A DNA stretch of 64,000 nt from Thalassospira sp. (GTDB taxonomy: Bacteria > Pseudomonadota > Alphaproteobacteria > Rhodospirillales > Thalassospiraceae), in assembly GCF_030690045.1 (NCBI RefSeq), contig NZ_JAUYHK010000016.1, positions 62,001 to 126,000 of the forward strand, written 5' to 3'. The notes under the pieces were generated by a model. It had not been told where the DNA came from. It did no database searches and saw only the letters and a program-made list of their open reading frames with translations. Made by a program: the position numbers and the translations under genes. Below, one piece after another: positions 18,191 to 26,799 of the stretch. The stretch's first letter is position 1; every line of letters starts with the position of its first letter.

Positions 18191-18742
18191 TCAGCCGATA
18201 TGTTTCAGGCCGGTCCGCAAATAGATATACCCGGTTTGCACCGTCACCAGCCCGGCCAGCCACATCAGGACATCGCCAATCAGAATCGACGGGATCAGTG
18301 CCGGGGATGCCTCACCGACCAGCAAAAAGCCAATCGCCAAAATCTGGGCGGTGGTTTTCCATTTTGCCAGAACGGTCACGGGCAACGGCACCTTGAGTTC
18401 CGCCAGATGTTCACGCAGGCCCGACACCAGAATTTCACGGCACATGATGATCACGGCAGGCAGAACCGTCAGACCCGAAATACGATCAAACGCCACCATC
18501 ATCATCAGGGCGGCCGCGACCAGCAATTTATCGGCAATCGGGTCCAGAAACCGGCCCATCGGCGACACCACATTCATGCTGCGCGCCAGATAGCCGTCAA
18601 AGAAATCCGTCACCCCGGCAAAGGCAAACAGGGCAAAACCCAGCCAGTTCGACAAGGGCCCATCCAGATAGAACGACGCCACCAGCGCCGGAATCACAAC
18701 GATCCGCGACAATGTCAGCAGATTGGGGATTTGTTTCATCAT
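18191..18742 (-). CDS. pgsA: CDP-diacylglycerol-glycerol-3-phosphate 3-phosphatidyltransferase
   Basis: Integral membrane enzyme making phosphatidylglycerol phosphate, the committed step to phosphatidylglycerol and cardiolipin. The 183-residue protein begins MMKQIPNLLTLSRIVVIP. It carries the CDP-alcohol phosphotransferase signature DG-x2-AR-x8-G-x3-D-x3-D within FFDGYLARSMNVVSPMGRF and the following LDPIADK. Several transmembrane helices are evident. It is upstream of moaE with a 22-base gap. In related genomes it directly follows uvrC; here a toxin-antitoxin pair lies between them on the opposite strand. Confidence 0.95.
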   Translation of the reverse strand: MMKQIPNLLTLSRIVVIPALVASFYLDGPLSNWLGFALFAFAGVTDFFDGYLARSMNVVSPMGRFLDPIADKLLVAAALMMMVAFDRISGLTVLPAVIIMCREILVSGLREHLAELKVPLPVTVLAKWKTTAQILAIGFLLVGEASPALIPSILIGDVLMWLAGLVTVQTGYIYLRTGLKHIG

Positions 18743-18835
18743 TTGGTTTGGGCCTGTTTGCGGGTGGCAATTGACTGATATGGTTATCGCCCAAGTATTA
18801 AAGGGTGCACGCGCCGATCACAAGCTGGCATTCGA

Positions 18836-18867
18836 TGACAAATTTTGGCATACTTTGCCATCTGTCA
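18836..18867. promoter_or_regulatory. Candidate autoregulatory operator of the toxin-antitoxin pair
   Basis: Two inverted repeats lie just upstream of the antitoxin start: TGGCA-5-TGCCA at 18846-18860, inside TGACA/TGTCA arms at 18836-18840 and 18863-18867. ParD-type antitoxins commonly bind such repeats. The two repeats are not exactly concentric. Placement 20-50 bases before the start codon fits promoter control. Confidence 0.4.
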
Positions 18868-18886
18868 TTAAACAGGAGCCTTCCAG

Positions 18887-19120
18887 ATGGCAACGATGAA
18901 TGTATCCTTGCCCGACCCGATGCGGGAATGGGTTGAAACCCGGGTTAAAAGCGGCGAATACGCCAATTCAAGCGATTATGTCCGCGACCTGATCCGCCAC
19001 GAGCAAAGACGTCACAAAGAATTGCAAGCTGCACTTGCCGAAGGACTGAACAGCGGTCGCAGCCCGCGCAAGGCCGAGGATATCATGGCAGCCGCCAAAA
19101 CCCGGGCCAACAATGGCTGA
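18887..19120 (+). CDS. parD: Type II antitoxin, ParD family
   Basis: A 77-residue antitoxin with an N-terminal ribbon-helix-helix DNA-binding region (MATMNVSLPDPMREWVETRV, then SSDYVRDLIRHEQRR) and a flexible, charged C-terminus that would wrap the toxin. This is the CC2985/ParD pattern. AGGAG precedes the ATG by 10 bases. The toxin gene overlaps its end by 8 bases. It would neutralise the ParE-type toxin and repress its own promoter. The pair sits on the opposite strand between uvrC and pgsA, suggesting insertion into a conserved gene row. Confidence 0.88.
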   Translation: MATMNVSLPDPMREWVETRVKSGEYANSSDYVRDLIRHEQRRHKELQAALAEGLNSGRSPRKAEDIMAAAKTRANNG

Positions 19121-19424
19121 TTACGTCCTTTCCAACAGGGCGGATGCCGATCTTGATGGCATATATGTTTATTCCTGCAAATTTTTTGGCGCGGCACAGG
19201 GCGAAACCTATTTTCTGTCGCTTCGGGATTCTCTGCAAAATCTGGCCGATAATCCGCGTATCGGCTGTGCTGTTGATTTCCTGCATATCGGGCTTTTCTG
19301 CCATCCCCATGCGGAACATGTCATATATTATCTGATTGAAGATACAGGGATTTTCGTGATCCGCATCCTTCACAAGGCCATGGATGCATCGCGACATATG
19401 AGTAATCCGGAAAAGCAGGATTAA
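19113..19424 (+). CDS. parE: Type II toxin, RelE/ParE family
   Basis: A 103-residue toxin of the ParE/RelE fold. The start MADYVLSNRADADLDGIYVYS is typical, and DSLQNLADNPRIG plus HVIYYLIEDTGIFVIRILHKAMDASRHM give the expected C-terminal strand pattern with Arg and His near the end. ParE toxins inhibit DNA gyrase, while RelE relatives cut mRNA on the ribosome; ParE is favoured by the ParD-type partner. No frameshift or truncation is seen, so the module looks intact. Confidence 0.87.
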   Translation: MADYVLSNRADADLDGIYVYSCKFFGAAQGETYFLSLRDSLQNLADNPRIGCAVDFLHIGLFCHPHAEHVIYYLIEDTGIFVIRILHKAMDASRHMSNPEKQD

Positions 19425-19454
19425 TACTCTTGGTTTTCCTGTTTCATTATTATC

Positions 19455-21374
19455 TTATCCATCCCCGTGAAAATGATCATAAATCTTGCGGGCAAGGGAC
19501 GCATTGATGCCATCCACCGCCTCCAGATCCTTCAACCCGGCATCGGCAACCCCGCGCGCCGATCCGAAATGGTGCAGCAATGCCTTTTTGCGTGCCCCGC
19601 CAATGCCCGGCACGTCATCAAGCTGGCTTTTGCCGATCTGTTTGGACCGGCGGGCACGATGGGCGCCAATCGCCCAGCGGTGGGCCTCGTCGCGCAGGCG
19701 CTGGATGAAATAGAGCACCGGGTCCTTCTCGCCCAGCCGCAAGGGGGCCTTGCCGGGAATATGAATGACCTCGCGACCGGCATTGCGATCAACCCCCTTG
19801 GCAACCCCCACCAGCGCCACATCCTCGATCCCCAGCTCTTCCAGAACTTCCTGTGCCACGCCCAATTGCCCCAATCCGCCGTCAATCAGGCACAAATCGG
19901 GCCATGTCCCGTTTTCGCGGTCCGGGTCTTCCTTGCGCGCCCGGGCAAAGCGGCGGGTCAAGACTTCGCGCATCATGGCGTAATCATCGCCCGGTGCGAT
20001 ATCGCCCTTGATGTTGAATTTGCGATAGGCGTTTTTGATAAAACCTTCCGGCCCGGCGACAATCATGCCGCCGACCATATTGGTTCCCTGAATGTGGCTG
20101 TTGTCATAGACTTCGATCCGCGATGGCGGACCGTCAAGGTCCAGCACATCGGCCAGCCCATCAAGCAGTTTGCGTTGCGATGCGCTTTCGGCCATGCGAC
20201 GACCCAGCGCATCCTTCGCATTGGTCAGGGCATGTTCCACCAGTTTGCGCTTGCCACCGCGTTTGGGCACCTGCAATTCGATCTTGCGGTCGTTATTGAG
20301 GGTCAGGGCTTCTTCAACCAGTTTGTGGCCTTCGACCTCGTGCGACAGCAAAACAAGGCGCGGGGCCGGTTTGTTGGCATAAAACTGCCCGACAAAGGCC
20401 GACAGGATTTCGGCAATTTCCGCCGTTTGTTCATGGCGCGGGAAATAGGCCCGGTTGCCATAATTCGACCCGCTACGGAAAAAGAACACCTGAACACAGC
20501 TTTGCCCGCCTTCCTGATGCAGGGCGATCACATCGGCTTCTTCCAGCCCATCCAGATTGATATCCTGATGGGATTGAATCTGGCTCAGCGCCCGGATGCG
20601 GTCGCGAAACATCGCGGCCTTTTCAAAATCCATCTGTTCGGATGCCGCCAGCATGTCGGATTCAAGCTGTTTGAGAATGACCTGACTGCGCCCCGACAGG
20701 AAATCGCGGCAAATATCCACAAGCCCGTCATAGTCCGGTTTGGAAATGCGATCCACACAGGGGGCGGAACAGCGTTTGATCTGATACAGCAAACAGGGCC
20801 GCGAACGATTGGCAAACACCGCATCGGTACAGGACCGCAGCAAAAAGGCGCGCTGCAAATGGTTGATCGTATTATTGACCGCCCAGGCCGAGGCAAACGG
20901 CCCGAAACAACTGCCTTCCTTTGTCCGCGCCCCGCGATGTTTGACAATGCGCGGATAGGTATGATCCTCGGTGATCAGGATATAGGGGAAACTTTTATCA
21001 TCGCGCAGCAGGATGTTGTAACGCGGCTTGAGCTTCTTGATCATGTTGGATTCAAGCAGCAGCGCCTCGGCCTCGGTATGGGTGGTGATGATTTCCATCC
21101 GCGCCGTTTGCGCCACCATCCGCGCAATCCGCAACGGCAGGCGCAGGATATGGGTATAGCTGGTGACGCGCTTTTTCAGGTTCTTGGCCTTGCCAACATA
21201 CAGAACCTGATCGCGATCATTGATCATGCGATACACGCCGGGCGTCGAAGGCATGGTTTTCAATGCCGCCTGAATGGCCGCAACACTGCGCGCAGCATGG
21301 CCGTCACTGACAAAATCATCTTCTGTCAGTTCAATTTCCTTTGTGGGTCCGTCTATTGAGACAGGCGTCTTCAT
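19455..21374 (-). CDS. uvrC: Excinuclease ABC subunit C
   Basis: Nucleotide excision repair nuclease that makes both incisions around a lesion in the UvrABC system. The 639-residue protein has a GIY-YIG nuclease domain ([20 protein letters not shown], about residues 43-62). A UVR motif for UvrB contact lies near 232-263 ([17 protein letters not shown]), then the RNase H-like 5' incision domain ([11 protein letters not shown] and the DLCLIDGG segment). Two C-terminal helix-hairpin-helix elements follow ([17 protein letters not shown]). The N-terminal 35 residues are an acidic extension. A 437-bp non-coding region lies upstream. Confidence 0.97.
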   Translation of the reverse strand: MKTPVSIDGPTKEIELTEDDFVSDGHAARSVAAIQAALKTMPSTPGVYRMINDRDQVLYVGKAKNLKKRVTSYTHILRLPLRIARMVAQTARMEIITTHTEAEALLLESNMIKKLKPRYNILLRDDKSFPYILITEDHTYPRIVKHRGARTKEGSCFGPFASAWAVNNTINHLQRAFLLRSCTDAVFANRSRPCLLYQIKRCSAPCVDRISKPDYDGLVDICRDFLSGRSQVILKQLESDMLAASEQMDFEKAAMFRDRIRALSQIQSHQDINLDGLEEADVIALHQEGGQSCVQVFFFRSGSNYGNRAYFPRHEQTAEIAEILSAFVGQFYANKPAPRLVLLSHEVEGHKLVEEALTLNNDRKIELQVPKRGGKRKLVEHALTNAKDALGRRMAESASQRKLLDGLADVLDLDGPPSRIEVYDNSHIQGTNMVGGMIVAGPEGFIKNAYRKFNIKGDIAPGDDYAMMREVLTRRFARARKEDPDRENGTWPDLCLIDGGLGQLGVAQEVLEELGIEDVALVGVAKGVDRNAGREVIHIPGKAPLRLGEKDPVLYFIQRLRDEAHRWAIGAHRARRSKQIGKSQLDDVPGIGGARKKALLHHFGSARGVADAGLKDLEAVDGINASLARKIYDHFHGDG

Positions 21375-21811
21375 CCTGCGTGCTCCGCGTCCCTATACCA
21401 ATCGATAGTTGTGATGGTCGTCACAGCCGGGATTCCCTGAGATCAGGGCGAATCCGATAAAAGAACATCCCGGCATCACAGAATCGGGAAGCCGGAATAA
21501 ATGTCCACCAAGCCTGTGGATAAGTATGTGGGTAATGCGGGGGCTGTTGTCTGCACCCCTTGAGAGTCTTAACGTTCTATGAATTGCCCAATTTTTGAGC
21601 AAAAATGCTAAGTTATTGATTTTTAAGTACAAAAATTGTGTCAACCTGAAAACTTTTTGTAACCCTATCGTCAAAAACGAATTTTTCCCTTTGTTTTGCA
21701 GCGCAAGAATGCTTGTGAATAAATGCCGATGGCGATTCGCCCCAAGGGAATCAAAGGATCACCGCGATACCCGTCCGAAAGGAGGGCCATTCACACAAAA
21801 AAGACGTTCGA
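21375..21811. other. AT-rich intergenic region with DnaA boxes and GANTC sites
   Basis: This 437-bp gap between uvrC and folB has no credible gene. It holds a perfect DnaA box (TGTGGATAA, 21515-21523), a one-mismatch box 4 bases on (TGTGGGTAA, 21527-21535), and a third one-mismatch box (TGTGAATAA, 21714-21722), all in the same orientation. Six GANTC sites (CcrM methylation target) lie at 21431, 21450, 21481, 21564, 21734 and 21748. A near-match to the CtrA site (TTAA-N7-TGAA, 21569-21583) and a strongly AT-rich tract from about 21588 to 21710 are also present. This resembles an alphaproteobacterial replication-origin or cell-cycle control region. The surrounding genes and their strand directions do not support an origin, so only the motifs are claimed. 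Confidence 0.55.
21515..21523 (+). promoter_or_regulatory. Consensus DnaA box
   Basis: TGTGGATAA is the exact reverse complement of the DnaA box TTATCCACA. A second copy with one mismatch begins 4 bases downstream (21527-21535). Confidence 0.6.
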
Positions 21812-22237
21812 CTAACGGGTGAGATTAAAGCGTTCGATTTCCACCCCGACCGAGCCAACATCGTCGAACACATCGAGCTTTTCAACCCTGACGCACACCT
21901 TGCGCACCCGCCGGTCGGCCAGACACATATCGGCGATCCGTTCACTCAGGGTTTCGACAAGATTGACATGACCATCATCGCAGATCGCCCGAACACCTTT
22001 GACCAGTTCCTCGTAACACAGCACGCTGGCCAGATCGTCGTTTCTGGGTCCCTCGCCCTCGATCACCGACAGATCAAGATTGACGCGGACACGTTGCGGC
22101 GCCTGTTTTTCAAAATCATAGACACCGATCGAGGTGGCAATCACCATGTCGCGCACAAAGACGCGCCGCAAACTGCCTGCCTGATCGACATAGGGCAGTG
22201 CGGTAATATTGTCGTCCTGTTTAAGACCTGCGGTCAT
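21812..22237 (-). CDS. folB: Dihydroneopterin aldolase
   Basis: Cleaves dihydroneopterin to hydroxymethyl-dihydropterin in folate synthesis. The 141-residue protein has the tunnelling-fold family segments RRVFVRDMVIATSIGVYDFEKQAPQRVRVNLDL (conserved Glu and Tyr of the pterin site), VLCYEELV, and HVNLVETLSERIADMCL with the catalytic lysine region later at VRVEKLDVF. It lies 54 bases downstream of an SDR gene whose TGSARRIG motif is like that of pteridine reductase/FolM, so the two probably serve pterin metabolism together. Confidence 0.93.
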   Translation of the reverse strand: MTAGLKQDDNITALPYVDQAGSLRRVFVRDMVIATSIGVYDFEKQAPQRVRVNLDLSVIEGEGPRNDDLASVLCYEELVKGVRAICDDGHVNLVETLSERIADMCLADRRVRKVCVRVEKLDVFDDVGSVGVEIERFNLTR

Positions 22238-22291
22238 ACGCCAAATTCCCTGTCTTGTATGAAACGGCCGGAATATCCGGCATAACGGCCT

Positions 22292-23062
22292 TTATTCCGT
22301 CGGGGTCGCCTGATCACCATAAGGTGCCCAATTCAGGTGCTGCCCACCGTCCAGCGCTAACATTTGCCCGGTGACGGCAGGTGCGGCAAGGAAAAACCGA
22401 ACCGCGTCACAAATCTCTTGCGGTGATGTACCGATCTGTAACGGGGTTTCGGCGCATTGCCGGTCGAAATCATCCTGACTTTGCCGCGCACTGGGTAAAA
22501 CCGGCCCCGGACCGACCCCGTTGACCCGTATGCGCGGTGCCAGCGCCATCGCCAATGTCTGCGTCAAGGTCCATAACCCGGCCTTCGACAGGGTATAGGT
22601 CATAAAATGCGGTGTCAGGTTCCAGACCCGCTGATCAATGATATTGACAATCAGCCCCGCCGCATCGGACGGCAACAGACGGGAAAATTCCTGTGACAGC
22701 ACAAAGGGGGCACGCAAATTGGCCTCCATATGCAAATCCCAGCTTTGCCGTGTGGCCGACCCCGCATGATCATATTCAAAGGTCGAGGCATTATTGACCA
22801 GAAGCCCGACCGGCCCCAGCGCATCGACCGTATCGGCAACAAGACGGCCCATGCCCGATTCCGATGACAGATCCGCAACCATCACACAGGCCTTGCGGCC
22901 CAGTCCCCGGATTTCGGTCGCCAGTTGTTCAGCTTCATCGCGGGACCGATGACAATGCACGGCAATATCAAAACCATGCGCCGCCAGATCAAGGGCCAAA
23001 GCCCGGCCTATGCGCCGGGCCGACCCGGTAATCAGTGCGGTTTTGGGTATATCTGTTGTCAT
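22292..23062 (-). CDS. SDR family oxidoreductase, FolM/pteridine-reductase-like
   Basis: A 256-residue NAD(P)-dependent short-chain dehydrogenase. The cofactor loop reads TGSARRIGRALA (residues 12-23). An arginine in this loop is a feature of FolM and pteridine reductases (TGxxxRIG) rather than the classical TGxxxGIG. The catalytic pair is Tyr156 and Lys160 in MTYTLSKAG. The ATG at 23062 with an AGGG ribosome binding site is preferred to the longer upstream frame. Adjacent folB supports a role in reducing dihydropterins or dihydrofolate; other SDR substrates remain possible. Confidence 0.85.
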   Translation of the reverse strand: MTTDIPKTALITGSARRIGRALALDLAAHGFDIAVHCHRSRDEAEQLATEIRGLGRKACVMVADLSSESGMGRLVADTVDALGPVGLLVNNASTFEYDHAGSATRQSWDLHMEANLRAPFVLSQEFSRLLPSDAAGLIVNIIDQRVWNLTPHFMTYTLSKAGLWTLTQTLAMALAPRIRVNGVGPGPVLPSARQSQDDFDRQCAETPLQIGTSPQEICDAVRFFLAAPAVTGQMLALDGGQHLNWAPYGDQATPTE

Positions 23063-23082
23063 CACCCTGTTTCCCTTGCAGG

Positions 23083-24045
23083 TCAGATTGCAAACAGCAT
23101 CCAGATATAGGCGACATAGGCCGTAACGAACGCCGCCCCGGTGATCCGGCCAATACCGCGCCGGAAATACCCGACCAGCAGCAACAGAACCGTCACCGCC
23201 AGCATGATCCACATATCAGACCCGGCAATCTGGGCCGGAACCGCCACCGGCGCAATCAGCGACACACCGCCAATAATCAACAACAGATTCAATAAATTGG
23301 ACCCAACGACATTGCCCAGCGCCACATCGGCATGGCCACGAAACGCCGCCACCATCGACGCCGCCAATTCCGGAAGCGACGTACCGACCGCCACCAGCGT
23401 CAGGCCGATCACCGCCTCGGATACACCAAATTCACGGGCGACAACCACCCCGCCATCCACCAGAAAATCGGCCCCCAGCGTCAGGAAACCAACCCCGACC
23501 GCCGTATGAATAACCGGCCACAACCAGCCTTTCGGCGCGACCGCCACTTCATCGGCTTCCTGTTCATGCAGCAAAGTGGCTTCGTCAGGATGATTTTTGT
23601 CATGTTGATACGTGAAATACCAGATCGCAACAATCAGCAGCAACATCACCACCCCGCCCCAGCGGTCAATGGTGCCAAACAGGCACAGGCCAATAAACAA
23701 TACCGTGCCCAGCAACATGGTCCCACCATCGCGCACGATCATGGTGCGCGAACAACGGATCGGCGCAAACAGCGCAACAGCGCCCAGAATCAACATGATA
23801 TTGGCGATATTCGATCCCACCACATTGCCCATCGCAATATCGCCCGATCCGATCAGGGCGGCATTCAGCGACACCACAAATTCCGGGGCTGATGTGCCTG
23901 CCGCCACCACGGTCAGACCGACAATGATTTTGGAAATCCCCATCAACAACGCCAGACCAACCGCGCCACGCACAATAAATTCGCCGCCAACGGTCAAAAG
24001 AATCAAACCGCCGGCAATTTGCAGATAAGGGATGAACTGTTCCAA
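23083..24045 (-). CDS. Calcium/sodium antiporter (CaCA family, YrbG-like)
   Basis: Inner-membrane cation exchanger of about 320 residues with two homologous halves. Each carries the alpha-repeat signature: GTSAPEFVVSLNAALIGSGDIAMGNVVGSNIANI and VGTSLPELAASMVAAFRGHADVALGNVVGSNLLN. Conserved acidic residues in each repeat bind the cation. A hydrophilic loop (about residues 140-180) separates the halves. The start chosen is a TTG at 24045, where family similarity begins (LEQFIPYLQIAGG); an in-frame extension to 24141 has no family counterpart. It lies 20 bases upstream of the SDR gene and may head that operon. Confidence 0.9.
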   Translation of the reverse strand: MEQFIPYLQIAGGLILLTVGGEFIVRGAVGLALLMGISKIIVGLTVVAAGTSAPEFVVSLNAALIGSGDIAMGNVVGSNIANIMLILGAVALFAPIRCSRTMIVRDGGTMLLGTVLFIGLCLFGTIDRWGGVVMLLLIVAIWYFTYQHDKNHPDEATLLHEQEADEVAVAPKGWLWPVIHTAVGVGFLTLGADFLVDGGVVVAREFGVSEAVIGLTLVAVGTSLPELAASMVAAFRGHADVALGNVVGSNLLNLLLIIGGVSLIAPVAVPAQIAGSDMWIMLAVTVLLLLVGYFRRGIGRITGAAFVTAYVAYIWMLFAI

Positions 24046-24224
24046 GGAAGGCCTGCATTGTTGGTTGAAAACGGGGACATCAAAGCCCGCGGAACATGGC
24101 ATTACAACGGCATAAACGCAAGGGATCGCTTTGTGAAACAAACTGTTAAAACCGGCATCCTGACAGCCCCTGACGCAGCGGTGGCGATTTTGAATTCTTC
24201 AAAATAAAACACGGCGTTAGGAAA

Positions 24225-24270
24225 AATAACCGGGATTTTTCATAGAGATTTTACCGGTTTTCCGGTTATT
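24225..24270. repeat. Inverted repeat upstream of the cation:proton antiporter
   Basis: AATAACCGG (24225-24233) and CCGGTTATT (24262-24270) are perfect inverted copies, with two further CCGG-containing half-sites (24253-24258 and 24273-24278). They could form a hairpin or bind a regulator of the downstream antiporter gene, whose start is 69 bases away. Confidence 0.4.
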
Positions 24271-24338
24271 CTACCGGTGTTTGAATTTTGTAACAGCGTT
24301 CCCTTATCCTTCCATCACCCCACCCGGTCAGGAGCAAC

Positions 24339-26048
24339 ATGCACCACGGCACCGTCCTTTTTGATTTGTTTGTGATCCTGACCGCCGCCGTAATTGCCGT
24401 TCCCCTGGCGCAACGGCTGCGTGCCAATTCGATCATCGGTTTTCTGGTGGGTGGTCTGATTATTGGCCCGTTCGGGCTGGGGCTGGTGGCGGATGGCGAA
24501 CAAATCACCAGCGTTGCCGAACTGGGTGTGGTGTTTCTGCTGTTTATGATCGGCCTTGAATTGTCGCGCGAAAGATTGCGGGTCATCGGCGCAAAATTCG
24601 CCGCCCTTGGCGGGTTGCAGGTTGGCGTCACCATGATTGTCCTGTTTGGTGTGATCTGGCTGGCCGGGCAATCCATCCCGGCATCGCTGGTGATTGCCGG
24701 GGCGCTGGCCCTGTCATCAACGGCGATTATCCTCAAACAGCTTTCAGACGAACGGCAACTCAACACCCGGTTTGGCCGGGCCGCCCTGGCGATTTTGCTG
24801 GTGCAGGACGTTGCTGTCGGCCCGTTCCTGATCATGGCCGAGGCCGCTGGCAATGCCGGAACAGAAACCAGCCCGTGGATCAGCATGTTGTCCGGATTTG
24901 GTGCGGTGGCGATCCTGCTTTTGGCCGGGCGGTTTATCCTGCGCCCCCTGTTCCGGTTTATTGCGGCGCTTAAAAACCCGGAAATGTTCGCCATTGCCAC
25001 CCTGTTTGTCGTTCTGGCCGCCAGCATGTTAACAGAAATTGCCGGATTATCGATGGCGCTGGGCGGGTTTATTGCCGGGGTGATGTTGGCCGAAACCGAA
25101 TTCCGCCATCAGATCGAGGCCGATATTGCGCCGTTTCGTGGTGTGTTTTTATCGCTGTTTTTCATGTCGGTCGGCATGTCGGTCGATATCGGGCTGATTT
25201 ACAGCGAAATCATAACCATCCTGATGGCGCTGGTCGCCCTGATCACCATCAAGGCACTGGTTTTGTATGGATTGTCGATGGCGCTGGGCTTTAACCGCAT
25301 TTCGGCAATCCGGGTGGCACTCAGTCTGGCGGCGGGTGGTGAATTTGCCTTTGTGATGTTCACCATCGCGACGGGCAGCGGGGCGGTTTCGGGCGAAATC
25401 GCCGCCATCCTGATCCCGGTGGTCGCCCTTTCCATGGCCCTGACCCCAACCCTGATTTCGCTGGGTCACAAGATCGAAGAAAAACTGCATCCCAAACAAA
25501 GCGACAATCTGGACGATATCAGCGCCGATACCGAAGGTGTCGAAAAACATGTTCTGGTGATTGGTTGTGGTCGTGTCGGCCGGGTTTTGGCCCGGCTGCT
25601 CAAAAGCCGCAATATCCCGTTTATCGTTCTGGAATCCGATGCGCAGCAAGTCGCACGGGGCCGCGCCGAAGGATTGCCGGTTTATTTTGCCGACGGATCA
25701 CGCCCGGAAACCTTCCGTGCTGCCCACACCGATCTGGCGCATGTGGCGGTGGTTGCCGTCGGATCACCGCATGAAACCGAAAAAACCGTCGCCCTGTTAC
25801 GTCAACATTACCCGCATCTGCAAATTTTTGCCCGCGCCCAGGATATCAGCCATATCGGTGCCCTGTCGCGCAGCGGGGCGGATGCCGCCATTCCCGAGGT
25901 TCTGGAAACCGGATTGCGATTATCCGACCATGTCTTAAGCGCCTGCAATGTCCCGCGCGAAGATATCGACGCCGAAATCGCCAAATTCCGCCGGGCCGAC
26001 ATGCTTTTGATGCAGGAACTGGCCCCGCGCCCCGGCCCCAAAAAATAA
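24339..26048 (+). CDS. CPA2 family monovalent cation:proton antiporter with TrkA-N domain
   Basis: A 569-residue Kef-type system. The first about 380 residues form a 12-13 helix exchanger domain (FLVGGLIIGPFGLGL, ALALSSTAIILKQLSD, MALGGFIAGVMLAETEFRHQIE with the ion-site acidic residues). After a charged linker comes a cytosolic nucleotide-binding RCK/TrkA-N domain (VLVIGCGRVGRVLARLL, about residues 402-418). Such proteins export potassium or sodium against protons, often gated by NAD or glutathione conjugates. KefB/C regulatory residues cannot be confirmed here. It stands alone, with a hairpin terminator after it. Confidence 0.92.
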   Translation: MHHGTVLFDLFVILTAAVIAVPLAQRLRANSIIGFLVGGLIIGPFGLGLVADGEQITSVAELGVVFLLFMIGLELSRERLRVIGAKFAALGGLQVGVTMIVLFGVIWLAGQSIPASLVIAGALALSSTAIILKQLSDERQLNTRFGRAALAILLVQDVAVGPFLIMAEAAGNAGTETSPWISMLSGFGAVAILLLAGRFILRPLFRFIAALKNPEMFAIATLFVVLAASMLTEIAGLSMALGGFIAGVMLAETEFRHQIEADIAPFRGVFLSLFFMSVGMSVDIGLIYSEIITILMALVALITIKALVLYGLSMALGFNRISAIRVALSLAAGGEFAFVMFTIATGSGAVSGEIAAILIPVVALSMALTPTLISLGHKIEEKLHPKQSDNLDDISADTEGVEKHVLVIGCGRVGRVLARLLKSRNIPFIVLESDAQQVARGRAEGLPVYFADGSRPETFRAAHTDLAHVAVVAVGSPHETEKTVALLRQHYPHLQIFARAQDISHIGALSRSGADAAIPEVLETGLRLSDHVLSACNVPREDIDAEIAKFRRADMLLMQELAPRPGPKK

Positions 26049-26072
26049 ACCCGCCAGACGGGCTGGCGGGTT
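26041..26072 (-). terminator. Terminator of the pst-pho operon
   Basis: Perfect 10-bp stem (AACCCGCCAG/CTGGCGGGTT) with a 5-base loop. On the minus strand it is followed by TATTTTT, so it fits termination after phoB. The plus-strand antiporter gene ends inside it, so it may also act there. Confidence 0.8.
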
Positions 26073-26099
26073 GCACAAACCGGATATCCCGGCAATCAA

Positions 26100-26795
26100 T
26101 CAGGCCGCTTCTTCGTCCAGCGCATAACCCGCTGCGCGGACGGTGCGGATCACGTCGCGCGTGCCCTTGATATCGTTCAGGGCCTTGCGCAGGCGGCGGA
26201 TATGGACATCCACCGTGCGGGTTTCGACATAAATATTCGGCCCCCAAACGGCATTGAGCAATTGTTCGCGGGAAAACACCCGGCCCGGATGTTCCAGAAA
26301 ATACCGCAACAAACGAAATTCGGTCGGCCCCAGATGCACGGTTTTGCCATTGCGGCTCACACGGTGGGCCGCCAGATCCATTTCAATATCGGCATACCCC
26401 AAAAGACCCTGCGCCTGCACCGGACCGGACCTGCGCAACAGCGCCCGGATACGCGCCAGCAACTCGCCAATCGCAAACGGCTTGGTCACATAATCATCGG
26501 CCCCGGTATCAAGGCCGCGAATACGGTCACCTTCTTCGCCGCGTGCCGTTACCATAATCACCGGCAAATCGCGGCTTTCGGGTTTGCGGCGGATTTGGCG
26601 ACAAACTTCGATCCCCGACATCACCGGCAACATCCAGTCAAGCAACACCAGATCGACATGGGTTTCGGCCATGATTTTCAGGGCTTCGTCACCATCACCG
26701 GCCTCGACCACCTGCATGCCTTCGCGTTCAAGGTTATAGCGCAGCATGGTCACAATCGCTGCTTCATCCTCAACGATCAGAATCGTTGGATCCAT
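26100..26795 (-). CDS. phoB: Phosphate regulon response regulator PhoB
   Basis: OmpR-class DNA-binding regulator that activates phosphate-starvation genes once phosphorylated. The 231-residue protein has a receiver domain (ILIVEDEAAIVTML, phospho-acceptor Asp in VDLVLLDWMLPVMSG near residue 53, KPFAIGELLARIRALLRR). Its winged-helix output has the sequence YFLEHPGRVFSREQLLNAVWG and VHIRRLRKAL. The ATG at 26795 has GGAG 9 bases upstream; a GTG six codons earlier would overlap phoU. It is the last gene of pstSCAB-phoU-phoB. Its usual kinase gene phoR is not in the window. Confidence 0.95.
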   Translation of the reverse strand: MDPTILIVEDEAAIVTMLRYNLEREGMQVVEAGDGDEALKIMAETHVDLVLLDWMLPVMSGIEVCRQIRRKPESRDLPVIMVTARGEEGDRIRGLDTGADDYVTKPFAIGELLARIRALLRRSGPVQAQGLLGYADIEMDLAAHRVSRNGKTVHLGPTEFRLLRYFLEHPGRVFSREQLLNAVWGPNIYVETRTVDVHIRRLRKALNDIKGTRDVIRTVRAAGYALDEEAA

Positions 26796-26799
26796 CTTC

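Noticed and set aside
19467-21359. 630-codon plus-strand open frame opposite uvrC
   Set aside because: Antisense to an unmistakable uvrC, with no ribosome binding site and no recognisable domain.
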